A stretch of 64,000 nt of DNA from Pseudophaeobacter profundi. GTDB lineage: Bacteria; Pseudomonadota; Alphaproteobacteria; Rhodobacterales; Rhodobacteraceae. Positions 27,835 through 36,485 of this stretch are shown here, piece after piece. Each line of letters starts with the position of its first letter. The first letter of the stretch is position 1. The stretch covers positions 177,152-241,151 of the forward strand of contig NZ_JARJEF010000006.1 in the NCBI RefSeq assembly GCF_029697505.1, read 5' to 3'. Below the pieces are notes generated by a model. The model did no database searches. It worked only from the letters and a program-made list of their open reading frames with translations, and was not told where the DNA came from. The position numbers were made by a program, and so were the translations under genes.

Positions 27835-28236
27835 TTAGTCTGCCGCGACAGGCTTCCATGCGATCACGTCGATTTCGACCTTGGCATCGACCATCAGCGG
27901 CGACTGTACGGTCGACCGGGTCGGCGGATGATCAATGAAGTGCTTTTCGAACACCGCATTGAAAGAGGAAAAATCGCGTGCATCATCCAGCCAGCAGTTG
28001 ACCTTGACGACATCGCTCAGGTCGCAGTCGGCCAGGGCCAGGGCGGCTTTGACATTGACGACCACCTGCTCTGTCTGGGCAACGATGCCACCGGTCACGA
28101 CCTCGCCGTCAACGGTAGGCACCTGCCCCGAGATATAGACAAAATCGCCGGCGCGGACAGCCTTGGCGAAGGGGCGTTTCTGGCCGCCGGCCTGGGCGTC
28201 GGCGGTATCAAAGCGGCGAAGGGCCGGGTTGCTCAT
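27835..28236 (-). CDS. RidA family protein (reactive imine/enamine deaminase)
   Basis: The 133-residue protein has the YjgF/RidA fold, and Arg107 in the PPTRSTV motif is the residue that holds the imine carboxylate in active RidA. RidA enzymes hydrolyse enamine/imine intermediates made by PLP enzymes. That fits its place downstream of a PLP-dependent D-threonine-aldolase-like gene, 58 bases away. It is the last gene of the TRAP/M81 operon. Confidence 0.88.
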   Translation of the reverse strand: MSNPALRRFDTADAQAGGQKRPFAKAVRAGDFVYISGQVPTVDGEVVTGGIVAQTEQVVVNVKAALALADCDLSDVVKVNCWLDDARDFSSFNAVFEKHFIDHPPTRSTVQSPLMVDAKVEIDVIAWKPVAAD

Positions 28237-28294
28237 GTTAAAACTCCTGATTGAGTGTAGCTAAGTTGAGAAAGAAAGCGGGCGGCGCGGGCGT

Positions 28295-29347
28295 TCACCA
28301 GACCTGGCCGCGGGCCAGGACCGGCACCGGGCCAAGGCGGGTGGTGCCGCGGACCAGTTCGATCTGATCCAGCATATTCGTCACAACGCAGGCATGGTTG
28401 GGTACAATGCGCAGCCGGTCCCCCACCTGCAGGCCAATGGCCTGTGCGCTCAGCGTACCGTGTTCTTCTGACAGGGCCGCGACTGATATGTCGGGGCGCC
28501 CCAGCACATGGCCAAACCCCTCCAGGCCAAGCAGGTCAGAGGTCAGCACCTTGGATCCTGCGTCGATGATTGCCCGGTTCGCAGCGGGCACCGACACCAC
28601 GGTGGCCAAAACCGTCAGGGCGCAATCGGCAAAGCCGCAGACCCCGCGCGCCTGCAGAGAGCGATCGTTGTAGACATAGGTGCCACTGCGGTATTCGGTG
28701 GTGGCGGGCACGGCCTGCGCCTGCCACATCCCCGGTGTGCCACCATTTGACACAACGCCCACGGACAGCCCGCGGGCTTCGATCAAGGCGATAGCATTGG
28801 CCAGCCAGTCTTGCACCTCTGCCTCGTGGCCAACCGGGGGGTAGGTCATCAGCCCGGCAAAGCGCAGACCGGGCAGATCATTCACGACATCCGCAAGATC
28901 AGCCGCCGCTTTGGGCGAGAGGACACCACAGCGCCCGGCACCGGTATCGCATTCAACCAGCACATCCAGAGGGCCTGGTGCGTCCTGAAAGGCCGCTGAC
29001 AGGCCCTGTGCCACCTGACTATTGTCGCAGACCACAGAGAGGCGCACCCGCTCTGCCAGCGCGCGCAGGCGCGCCAACTTGGCCTTGCCGACGATATTAT
29101 AGGTCAGCAGCAGATCCTCGATGCCACCTTCGCTGATCATCGCCTCGGCTTCGGAAATCTTTTGGCAGGTGATGCCAATGGCCCCCGCCGCAATCTGCCT
29201 GCGCGCCAGCTGCGGCAGTTTGTGGGTCTTGATATGCGGGCGCAAGTGCAGCCCCTTGGCATCGCAATGCGCCTGGAAACGGTCGATATTTGCCTCGGCA
29301 ATATCAAGATCGATCAGCACCGCCGGCGTGTCAATTTCCGGAAACAT
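28295..29347 (-). CDS. Fold-III PLP enzyme, D-threonine aldolase/D-serine dehydratase-like
   Basis: The 350-residue protein has an N-terminal alanine-racemase-type barrel. The PLP lysine lies in RPHIKTHK (about residues 36-43), and near the C-terminus PNHACVV supplies the His-x-Cys metal site of this family. Relatives split D-threonine or 3-hydroxy-D-aspartate, or dehydrate D-serine. Its start overlaps the M81 stop by one base. The substrate is probably a D- or beta-hydroxy amino acid released or imported by the neighbours; this is inference. Confidence 0.85.
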   Translation of the reverse strand: MFPEIDTPAVLIDLDIAEANIDRFQAHCDAKGLHLRPHIKTHKLPQLARRQIAAGAIGITCQKISEAEAMISEGGIEDLLLTYNIVGKAKLARLRALAERVRLSVVCDNSQVAQGLSAAFQDAPGPLDVLVECDTGAGRCGVLSPKAAADLADVVNDLPGLRFAGLMTYPPVGHEAEVQDWLANAIALIEARGLSVGVVSNGGTPGMWQAQAVPATTEYRSGTYVYNDRSLQARGVCGFADCALTVLATVVSVPAANRAIIDAGSKVLTSDLLGLEGFGHVLGRPDISVAALSEEHGTLSAQAIGLQVGDRLRIVPNHACVVTNMLDQIELVRGTTRLGPVPVLARGQVW

Positions 29348-30813
29348 TACAGCACCTCTTCCTCATGCGGGGCGTCAACAATCGGCCAGAGCTTCCGGTT
29401 CACGCGGGTATAGGCATTCGTACGCGGATCGTTTGGATAGGGCCCATCAACCGCCGCATACAGAATATCAGCCGCCAGTGGCGCAAAGGCCCCGTGGAAG
29501 TGGTTGGTCGACTTGACCACCAGAATCTTGCGGGCAGCTGCGTCAATACCAAGGCCGGTGAACAGATCCGGCGAAAAGGCCTGGGCACGGTTTGAATTCA
29601 GCACGATTTCGATCCCGTCCATTTCGATCACCGCACAATCCCCCAACGGCACAACCGAGGATCCAAAGCTCTGCACCGCGTCCTTTTGCACCCGTTTCAC
29701 CAGCACCTCGCCATCGACGGGATCACCGGCCGAATGCGAGGTCTTCCCACCAAACCGCAGGCTCAGCCGCCCCCCCTCTCCCGCCGCGTGGCACAGCCGG
29801 ACCGCCATCGGATCCCAAATGGTGCCAAAGGCAATATCACGCAGCCCCAGCGCCATCGCCTGCCGCAGGATAAGGGTGCTGTCCCCCGCCACGCCGCCGC
29901 CGGGATTATCCCAGACATCGGCAATAACAACCGGGCCTTTGGGGGCTGCAGCCGCGCGTTGCAGCGCCTCGTCAGCTGGTAAGAATTCGGGCCGCGCCGC
30001 CCCCCGGAAGGAAAACAGCTCCATCCCCAGTCGCCGCGACAGCTGGTCTGCGGCGGCGCGATCATTGTCGGTTATGACAATCATTTTGGCGCCAAGATCA
30101 GGAGAGTCCCCCGCCATGAACCCGTGGATCGCCGAAATCGACAGCGCCACGCCCTGCGTCTCAAGCGCGATCATCCTATCGACAAAACCGCGCATCGGGT
30201 CACGGCTGGTGGGCAGCACATCCATCATGCGCACATCAAAAACCGACAGCACAGGCGTGATTTCGCCGCGCGCCGCGCGCAATGTCAGCTCAACGCAGGC
30301 CTCTGCCGCTTCGACAAAATCCGTATGGGGGAACTCTTTGAAAACAGTGATGATATCGGCGTTATCGATACGCCTGTCGCTAAGATGGCTATGCGGATCA
30401 AAGCTGACGCCGATGGTGACATCCGGCCCAACGATCTGGCGCACCTGTTCGATCAGCACCCCCTCACAATCGACGCAATTGCTGGCGATCATCGCACCAT
30501 GCAGCCCCAGGACAACCGCCTGTACCGGCAGCGCCGCGCGCAATTGATCCAGCACTTCGTCGCGCAGCCGGTCCCAAGTCGGTGCATTGACGATGCCCCC
30601 CGGTTCGGCCCAGGTCGCGGTGCCTTCAATCAGCTCTATTTCGCCGGCAGCAGCCCGGCGGCGCAGCGCTGGAAAAACCGCACTGCACAGGGTTGGCGTT
30701 TCCGGATGCTCCCCCGGAGCGGCGTAAAAGCTCTGGGCGAAATCAGTGAAATCAGCGCGCAGCGGCGAGAAGGTATTGCATTCCGTCGCAACGGACGCAC
30801 AAAAGACACGCAT
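29347..30813 (-). CDS. M81 family metallopeptidase (MlrC-like)
   Basis: This 488-residue protein matches the M81/MlrC family. It starts at VATECNTFSP, has the metal motif FDPHSH (Asp-x-His, about residue 155), and has ADVWDNPGGG in the middle. MlrC hydrolyses short linear microcystin peptides, but most family members sit in amino acid or amide catabolic loci and their substrates are unknown. No signal peptide is present, so it acts in the cytoplasm on something brought in by the TRAP importer encoded just upstream. Confidence 0.87.
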   Translation of the reverse strand: MRVFCASVATECNTFSPLRADFTDFAQSFYAAPGEHPETPTLCSAVFPALRRRAAAGEIELIEGTATWAEPGGIVNAPTWDRLRDEVLDQLRAALPVQAVVLGLHGAMIASNCVDCEGVLIEQVRQIVGPDVTIGVSFDPHSHLSDRRIDNADIITVFKEFPHTDFVEAAEACVELTLRAARGEITPVLSVFDVRMMDVLPTSRDPMRGFVDRMIALETQGVALSISAIHGFMAGDSPDLGAKMIVITDNDRAAADQLSRRLGMELFSFRGAARPEFLPADEALQRAAAAPKGPVVIADVWDNPGGGVAGDSTLILRQAMALGLRDIAFGTIWDPMAVRLCHAAGEGGRLSLRFGGKTSHSAGDPVDGEVLVKRVQKDAVQSFGSSVVPLGDCAVIEMDGIEIVLNSNRAQAFSPDLFTGLGIDAAARKILVVKSTNHFHGAFAPLAADILYAAVDGPYPNDPRTNAYTRVNRKLWPIVDAPHEEEVL

Positions 30814-30873
30814 TTTGGAAAACCTATTTTCTTGGGGCCGACGACACTGCGCCCCCGGCCCGCATTTTCACAA

Positions 30874-31911
30874 CTACTTGAGATAAACACTGCCATTGGC
30901 AGTGGCGACATTGGCCTTCAGAAGCTCCAGCAGTTCGCCGGCCTTGGCGTCCAGGTTTTCCTGCACATGGGCCTCGAACACCGGCTGGGTTGCTGCCGCC
31001 ATGGCACTGCGCTGCTCAGCGTTGAGCGCGGTCACTTCCATCTGCTCCATCAGGCCCGCAAGACCCCGATCCGAAGCTTCGATGATCCGGCTGATGCCGC
31101 GGCTGGCGGTGACACAGTTTTCCGCCGCATGATGCAGCACGGTGCGTTCATCATCAGAAAGCGCCTCGTAGAACGCCCGGTTGATCATGAGCGTGTAGGG
31201 CGAAAACAGGTGGTTGGTCAGCGTCATGTATTTCTGCACTTCGGCGAAATTCGCAAAAGAGATGATCGGCACCGGGTTCATCTGGCCGTCGATCACGCCG
31301 GTTTGCAGGCCAGAGTAGACCTCTCCCCAGGCCAGTGGATAGGCCTCGGCCCCCAGCGCCTGCATGATTTTCTGATGCGACGGCAGAGACATGGTCCGCA
31401 CCCGGACGCCTTCAAAATCTGCCAGTTTGGCAATCGGGCGTTCCGAATTGGTCACCGCAAAGAACCCACCGGTATCGGGGAAGCCCAGCACGACCACATC
31501 GCCCAGTGTTTCTTCGATGTCACGCGCAAGGGCGGCACCAAAGGCGCCGTCGAACAGTTCATATGTCGCGCTGTTATCGGCAAAGGCGAAAGGCATGTTC
31601 AGCACATCGATACGTGGATAATAGCTGGCCAGCGCGCCGGTCGAGGTCAGCGTTGCCTGCAAAATTCCATCCCGCACCTGCTGCACATGCTCCGAGGCAG
31701 AGCCCAGCTGGTTGGAGCCAAAGACCTCAACCTCGACACTGCCATTGGTGCCCGATTCCAGAATGTTGGAAAACACGGCAGTACAGGCATGGGCCGGGTT
31801 CTCGAATGGATCGGCCTTGTTGTCGTGGCCAAACTTGATGGTGCTGTCGGCAAAGGCCGCAGATGCTGTCATCAGGCCAGCCAGGGCGGCACAGGTTGCA
31901 AGATGTTTCAT
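30874..31911 (-). CDS. TRAP transporter, substrate-binding subunit (DctP)
   Basis: The 345-residue periplasmic protein has a signal peptide (about residues 1-21, ending AAFA) and the DctP fold with FEGVRVRTMSLPSHQ carrying the substrate-binding Arg. The ATG at 31911 is chosen because GGAGGAAATAAC precedes it; the open frame further upstream is spurious. The ligand is unknown. Its operon neighbours suggest an amino-acid-like or N-acyl compound. Confidence 0.9.
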   Translation of the reverse strand: MKHLATCAALAGLMTASAAFADSTIKFGHDNKADPFENPAHACTAVFSNILESGTNGSVEVEVFGSNQLGSASEHVQQVRDGILQATLTSTGALASYYPRIDVLNMPFAFADNSATYELFDGAFGAALARDIEETLGDVVVLGFPDTGGFFAVTNSERPIAKLADFEGVRVRTMSLPSHQKIMQALGAEAYPLAWGEVYSGLQTGVIDGQMNPVPIISFANFAEVQKYMTLTNHLFSPYTLMINRAFYEALSDDERTVLHHAAENCVTASRGISRIIEASDRGLAGLMEQMEVTALNAEQRSAMAAATQPVFEAHVQENLDAKAGELLELLKANVATANGSVYLK

Positions 31912-31939
31912 GTTATTTCCTCCAATTGATATGAAACGA

Positions 31940-33226
31940 TTATTGGGCAAATCCCAGCAGGCGCGGCAGCCAGAGCGCCGCGTCCTCCCAGAACGCAAAG
32001 ATGAAAAGAACAGCCACCTCGGCGATCAAGAACGGAAACAGCTTGATCGAGATCCGTTCGAGCTTCTCCCCCGTCACCGAGGCCAGCACAAAAAGGCAGG
32101 CCCCCACCGGCGGCGTCATCAAGGATATGTTCAACGCCAGCACAAAGATGATCCCGGCGTGGATCGGCTCTAGTCCGACCTGTTCGGTCAAGGGCACCAG
32201 AACCGGCGCAAGAATGATCAGGATTGCGGTGATATCCATCACCATGCCAATGATCAGCAACAGGCAGATGATAATTGCAATCACGATGTAACGGTTGTCC
32301 GACAGGCTCAGCACGCCTTCAGCGATCATCTGCGGGATGCGCTCAAAGCTCATCCACCAGCCAAGAATGCCGGCAAAGGCGATGATGACAAAGATCACCC
32401 CGGTAATACGCCCGGTCCGTACCAGCATGCCATAGAGGCTGCGCCAGGTCAGGGTGCGGTAGACAAAGGTGCCGATGAACAGCGCATAGCCCACAGCAAT
32501 AGAGGCCGCCTCGGTAGGTGTCACCACGCCGCCCAGGATACCGCCCAGAATGATCACTGGCATCGCCAGCGCCGTCAGCGAAGAGACAAAGGTCTGCCAG
32601 ACCTCTCGCAGCGACGCGCCGCGCAGCGCCTTGGGCAGGTTCTCACGGTTGCCGCCAATGGCGATGACCGCCATGCAGACCAGGCAGATCACCAGCCCCG
32701 GCAGCAACCCTGCCGCAAACAGCCCGGCAATAGAGACCCCCATCAGCGAGCCATAGACCACCATCAACCCAGAGGGCGGAATGGTTGGCCCGATGATAGA
32801 GCCAGCAGCGGTGACAGCGCAGGCATAGTCCCGGCTATAGCCCTCTTTCACCATTGCCGGCACCAGCGTGCGGCCAAAGGCGGCCGCATCTGCCGTCGCC
32901 GATCCGGTCAGCCCGGCAAAAAACACCGAGGCCAGCATATTGGTATGCGCCAGACCGCCCCGGAACCGCCCCACCAGCACCCGCGCCAGCCCCACCAGCC
33001 GGTTGGTGATACCCGTGTCGTTCATGACTTCACCGGCAAGGATAAAGAACGGCATCGCCAGAAAGGGAAAGACATTCAGCCCGTTGAAGATCTTGGACGG
33101 ACCGACGGCCAGAAACTGTGCCCCGCCAAGATCGATCAGACCGACCACCCCGGCCAGGCCGATGGCAAAGCCGATGGGCATGCCAAACAGGATCAGCAAA
33201 ATGAATGTCGCCAGAACCCAGATCAT
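31940..33226 (-). CDS. TRAP transporter, large permease (DctM)
   Basis: The 428-residue protein has about 12 hydrophobic segments and the DctM signatures LTGSATADAAAFGR and GPTIPPSGLMV. It is transcribed after the small permease with a four-base overlap and before the binding protein, giving the order Q-M-P. Confidence 0.92.
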   Translation of the reverse strand: MIWVLATFILLILFGMPIGFAIGLAGVVGLIDLGGAQFLAVGPSKIFNGLNVFPFLAMPFFILAGEVMNDTGITNRLVGLARVLVGRFRGGLAHTNMLASVFFAGLTGSATADAAAFGRTLVPAMVKEGYSRDYACAVTAAGSIIGPTIPPSGLMVVYGSLMGVSIAGLFAAGLLPGLVICLVCMAVIAIGGNRENLPKALRGASLREVWQTFVSSLTALAMPVIILGGILGGVVTPTEAASIAVGYALFIGTFVYRTLTWRSLYGMLVRTGRITGVIFVIIAFAGILGWWMSFERIPQMIAEGVLSLSDNRYIVIAIIICLLLIIGMVMDITAILIILAPVLVPLTEQVGLEPIHAGIIFVLALNISLMTPPVGACLFVLASVTGEKLERISIKLFPFLIAEVAVLFIFAFWEDAALWLPRLLGFAQ

Positions 33227-33729
33227 ACCGCATCCTCTTCAAACATGGGTTCCCCATGGGTGCCAAGATCGCGCAGCAAGACCAAAATCAGCTGAAGCGA
33301 AGCAATAGCCGCCGAAACAGGGATTGCAGCGTAATAGGGGCGCAGGCTGGTGCCAAAGATCGCTGCCTGCCGGGTTGCCCCCCCATTGGCAAAGGCAATG
33401 CCAAACCACAGAACATATAGGAAAAGCGCCAGCGCCAGCAGATCCATCGCAACCAGGCTGGCGCGACGTAGCGGTTTGGGCAATTGATCAATAAAGGCCG
33501 TCAGGCCGATATGTTCGCGCCCGGCAACGCCGCAAGACACCCCCAGCATCGCCGCCCAGATCATCAAATAGCGGGCAAATTCTTCCGGCCAGGGCAGCTG
33601 CCAATGGAAATAATACCGGTCCACGACCCCCAGCCAAACGTCCAGGACCAGCGCCAGCATCAGGCAGGCCACGATGCCCTCAACAACCGAATTGACCCCT
33701 GCGCTGGCTTTTTCAGCCCAAGATTTCAC
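33223..33729 (-). CDS. TRAP transporter, small permease (DctQ)
   Basis: The product has 168 residues and four membrane segments. The GTG at 33729 is preferred to an ATG at 33798 because GGGGAG lies seven bases upstream of it and the first operator-like repeat (33754-33766) lies inside the longer version. It is first gene of the Q-M-P-M81-aldolase-RidA operon. Confidence 0.85.
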   Translation of the reverse strand: MKSWAEKASAGVNSVVEGIVACLMLALVLDVWLGVVDRYYFHWQLPWPEEFARYLMIWAAMLGVSCGVAGREHIGLTAFIDQLPKPLRRASLVAMDLLALALFLYVLWFGIAFANGGATRQAAIFGTSLRPYYAAIPVSAAIASLQLILVLLRDLGTHGEPMFEEDAV

Positions 33730-33753
33730 GATGCGTCTCCCCGAATCCCATTT

Positions 33754-33766
33754 GTACCTCAGATAC
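33754..33766. promoter_or_regulatory. Operator-like repeat 1 of the RpiR/TRAP divergent region
   Basis: GTACCTCAGATAC. It lies 25 bases before the DctQ start and matches repeats at 33804 and, inverted, at 33866. Confidence 0.55.
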
Positions 33767-33803
33767 AACTTCTGCAAATCGAGCCGCAAAATCAACAAAA
33801 TTC

Positions 33804-33816
33804 GTTACTAAGATAC
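33804..33816. promoter_or_regulatory. Operator-like repeat 2 of the RpiR/TRAP divergent region
   Basis: GTTACTAAGATAC. It shares orientation with repeat 1 and starts 50 bases further on, about five helical turns. Confidence 0.5.
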
Positions 33817-33865
33817 ATAATGGCGCTGAAATTCTTGCTTCTCCTGTACTTATGTGTCCTAAAGC

Positions 33866-33878
33866 GTATCTAAGGTAC
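33866..33878. promoter_or_regulatory. Operator-like repeat 3 of the RpiR/TRAP divergent region
   Basis: GTATCTAAGGTAC, whose reverse complement GTACCTTAGATAC differs from repeat 1 by one base. It lies 23 bases before the RpiR start, well placed for autoregulation. Confidence 0.55.
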
Positions 33879-33901
33879 ACATCTGAAAGCCGTTCCTAGC
33901 C

Positions 33902-34840
33902 ATGTCAAACAAGACACCCGATCCTGCGCCCATAGCTGAACTGCCGGTCCGCGGGCGCGCCGCGGTAGCCGATGTGATTTCGGAACTCCGGATGCATGAT
34001 GGCAGCTTTGCCGCCCGCGAACAGAAGGTTGCAGATTTCGTCAAGGCCCACCTTGAAACCGTTTCTGAAATGACAATCGCCAAGGTCGCCGAGGGGGCCG
34101 ATGTCAGCACCCCGACGGTGATCCGGTTCTGTCGTACTCTGGGTTGCGAAGGGTTTCGTGAGTTCAAGCTGCGCCTGGCGCAGAACCTGGCCGTCAGCCA
34201 CCAATATTTGCAGCCTAACATGGTTCTTGGCGAGGCAGGCCCTTCCGACGCGCCACTGGACCGGGTTCTCGGCGCGCTCTTTGCCACCATGTCCACCATG
34301 CAGAGCCAGGTAGACCCGGCGGATATTGCCAGGGCAAGCGACCAATTGGCCAAATGCCATCAACTGGTTGCTGCTGGCATTGGTGGTGGCTCTTCCATGC
34401 TTGCTGCCGAAGCCGCCAACCGGTTTTTCCGCCTTGGTATCCCCAGTGTCGCGGTCAATGACAGCTACGCGCTGCAGATGCATGCCGCGACGCTGCGCCA
34501 AGGCGATGTCATGCTGATGTTTTCCTCCAGCGGCGAGGTGGATGCCCTGGTTGGCGCCGCCCGGGTGGCGCGCAGCTATGGTGCAAAGACCATTGGCATC
34601 ACCCGCACCGGGTCCCGGCTGACAGAGGTGTGCGAACTTTCGATCAGCATCAACCTGGCAGAAGATACCGACATCTTCAAACCAACCGCTTCCCGCTTTG
34701 CATATCTTGCCATCCTCGACGCGCTTGCCCTGTCGGTCGCGCACCAGAATTCTGACCAGACGCGCGAAAACCTGCGCCGCATCCGTTCCTCTCTTACCGC
34801 CTATCACGGGCGCACGGACCCGCAACCGCTGGGCGACTAG
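33902..34840 (+). CDS. MurR/RpiR family transcriptional regulator
   Basis: The 312-residue protein has an N-terminal HTH_6 domain (about residues 25-100, with VSTPTVIRFCRTLGCEGF) and a C-terminal SIS sugar-phosphate-binding domain (VAAGIGGGSS, MLMFSSSGEVDALVG). RpiR proteins usually sense phosphosugars but some roseobacter members control amino acid catabolism. It is divergent from the TRAP/M81 operon and almost certainly controls it through the three 13-base repeats in the gap. Confidence 0.9.
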   Translation: MSNKTPDPAPIAELPVRGRAAVADVISELRMHDGSFAAREQKVADFVKAHLETVSEMTIAKVAEGADVSTPTVIRFCRTLGCEGFREFKLRLAQNLAVSHQYLQPNMVLGEAGPSDAPLDRVLGALFATMSTMQSQVDPADIARASDQLAKCHQLVAAGIGGGSSMLAAEAANRFFRLGIPSVAVNDSYALQMHAATLRQGDVMLMFSSSGEVDALVGAARVARSYGAKTIGITRTGSRLTEVCELSISINLAEDTDIFKPTASRFAYLAILDALALSVAHQNSDQTRENLRRIRSSLTAYHGRTDPQPLGD

Positions 34841-34877
34841 GCCCCTGCCGCCACTCCAGGTGCCGCTGACAGCGCCG

Positions 34878-35450
34878 TCATAGGCAGGTCAGACTGTCAG
34901 AGATCTCTTCTGCGATTGCCTTCGCATCAATGCCCTCCCGTTCTGCCGAGACCCGCAGCCCTAACAGATCTGATTGATACCGGCGCGCCAGTACCTTTGG
35001 GTCATGTCGGCTGTCGATGTCACCCACCGCCTGCGCCTGCTGAAACAGCTCTGCAAAATACTGCTCCATTCGCAAGAGATGCTGATTGGCCTTGCTTGCC
35101 AAGGGATGATTATGCGCCTGCAGTTCAAGCAGCGTCTTGGACAACATACAGGCCTTGGCAGGGGCGTCCTTATTGGCAATCGCGACATCGGGAAACTGCT
35201 GAAGCGCCTGGAGCGGGCCGTGTTCCTGCGCCAATACACGCAGCCTTTCAGCCCCGTCCTGCGCGTATCTGTCCATTGCCAGTTCAAACAGCGCATCCTT
35301 CGACCCAAAAGCCGCGTAAAAGCTGCCCGGCTTCATCTGCAAGGCTGCCTCCAGGTCTTTCAGCGATGTCCCTGCCCAGCCACGGCGCCAGAACAGGTCG
35401 CGGGCGCGCTTGATCAGGTCTTCGCGGTCATAGGTCGGTTTGCGTGGCAT
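34878..35450 (-). CDS. TetR/AcrR family regulator
   Basis: The 190-residue protein has an N-terminal HTH (about residues 5-50, with GTSLKDLEAALQMKPGSFYAAFGSK as its core; key run FYAAFGSK). The ATG at 35450 gives the usual MPRK start; the extra upstream codons lie within its probable operators. It is divergent from a carboxymuconolactone decarboxylase-like gene and two good palindromes lie between them. This pairing is common for electrophile- or oxidant-sensing TetR proteins. Confidence 0.87.
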   Translation of the reverse strand: MPRKPTYDREDLIKRARDLFWRRGWAGTSLKDLEAALQMKPGSFYAAFGSKDALFELAMDRYAQDGAERLRVLAQEHGPLQALQQFPDVAIANKDAPAKACMLSKTLLELQAHNHPLASKANQHLLRMEQYFAELFQQAQAVGDIDSRHDPKVLARRYQSDLLGLRVSAEREGIDAKAIAEEISDSLTCL

Positions 35451-35464
35451 AGGATCACCAATTT

Positions 35465-35504
35465 TTGAGTAGTTGCTCAAATATATACTTGAGCGATCAC
35501 TCAA
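35465..35504. promoter_or_regulatory. Tandem TetR-type palindromes
   Basis: TTGAGTAGTTGCTCAA (35465-35480) and TTGAGCGATCACTCAA (35489-35504) share the half-site TTGAG and lie 24 bases apart, just over two helical turns. The second extends to CTTGAG...CTCAAG. Confidence 0.7.
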
Positions 35505-35549
35505 GAAAGCCTAAATGTAGCTCCATGACAATTTTACAAAGGCTGTATC

Positions 35550-36116
35550 ATGACCTTCCCTTCACACGATCTCGACTCCGCCCCCGAAGCCTCCAAGCCA
35601 CTGCTTGAAACCTCGCTGAAAATCTTTGGCCGCCTGCCCGGCCTGCACAAGGTTCTGGCGGAAAGCCCACAGGCCTATGAAGGCTATCAACTGCTGCACA
35701 AATTGTTCACCGAAACCAACTTCGACGCCGAAGAGCTGACCGTTGTCTGGCAGTCGATCAATGTCGAGCATGCCTGCCATTATTGCGTCCCGGCCCATAC
35801 CGGAATCGCCAAGATGATGAAGGTCTCGGACGAGATTTCGAACGCCCTGCGCAATGAAACGCCGCTGCCGACCGCCAAGCTCGAAGCGCTGCGGACCTTC
35901 ACCGTGCAGATGGTGCGTGCGCGCGGAAATGTCTCGCAGGAGCAGATGAAAACCTTCTTTGATGCAGGCTTTGACCACCGCGCCGTTCTCGACGTGATCC
36001 TTGGCCTGGCGCAGAAAACCATGTCAAACTACATCAACCACGTCGCCGAAACCCCGGTCGACGAAGTCTTCCAGCCCCTGACCTGGCAGCGCAGCGAGAC
36101 CCCGCTGAAGGTGTAA
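35550..36116 (+). CDS. Carboxymuconolactone decarboxylase family protein (AhpD-like)
   Basis: The 188-residue protein has the AhpD-type active site E73-x2-C76-x2-C79-x3-H83 (EHACHYCVPAH). Proteins with this CxxC motif are usually peroxidase or disulfide reductants rather than true gamma-carboxymuconolactone decarboxylases, which lack both Cys. With the divergent TetR regulator and its two operators, a redox or detoxification role is likely. Confidence 0.85.
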   Translation: MTFPSHDLDSAPEASKPLLETSLKIFGRLPGLHKVLAESPQAYEGYQLLHKLFTETNFDAEELTVVWQSINVEHACHYCVPAHTGIAKMMKVSDEISNALRNETPLPTAKLEALRTFTVQMVRARGNVSQEQMKTFFDAGFDHRAVLDVILGLAQKTMSNYINHVAETPVDEVFQPLTWQRSETPLKV

Positions 36117-36485
36117 GATTGAAACGGTCGCGCTGCAGAAGATTGCGGCGCGACCCTTGCACATTGCAACAAGGCCGGTCCCGATGGCACCACACTGCGC
36201 ATTGGCAGGGTACGGACGAAACGGCCATTCTCAGCAGCGCTGTATTTCACCGTTCCCCCCGAAGTTTCGCTTGGAAGGCGGGTTCCAAAATCCGGTGCAG
36301 AAAAACGGCAGACCTAAGCACCCGATGCATATTGCGTGAAACGATCCATGACGAACATTGTAGGAAATGCCAGATCTTAGCGGAACTGCGGGGGCCACGC
36401 GGAGCGTGCTGTCGTCCTTATTATTCGACGACAGCACGCTCTAGCGGCTTATTCAAGACACATCGTTGAGTAGACAGCTTACAAT
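36117..36485. other. Non-coding gap with a perfect 15-bp hairpin
   Basis: There are no convincing genes in these 369 bases, and the short frames differ in codon use from the neighbours. The notable element is the hairpin at 36402-36441, listed separately. This gap marks the left border of the mosaic 36-39.5 kb region. Confidence 0.5.
36402..36441. repeat. Perfect 15-bp inverted repeat
   Basis: GAGCGTGCTGTCGTC (36402-36416) and GACGACAGCACGCTC (36427-36441) flank a 10-base AT-rich loop. It lies 45 bases past the amidohydrolase stop and could end that transcript, but it has no U tract and could equally be a scar of a mobile element. Confidence 0.6.

Noticed and set aside
28295-29347. Part of the beta-hydroxyaspartate cycle (bhcC)
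   Set aside because: The aldolase-like enzyme is related, but no aspartate-glyoxylate aminotransferase, hydroxyaspartate dehydratase or iminosuccinate reductase gene is present.
30124-31929. A 601-codon plus-strand open frame opposite the M81 and DctP genes
   Set aside because: Both minus-strand genes have clear family motifs, signal peptide and ribosome sites; the plus frame is rich in His, Arg and Gln and matches nothing.
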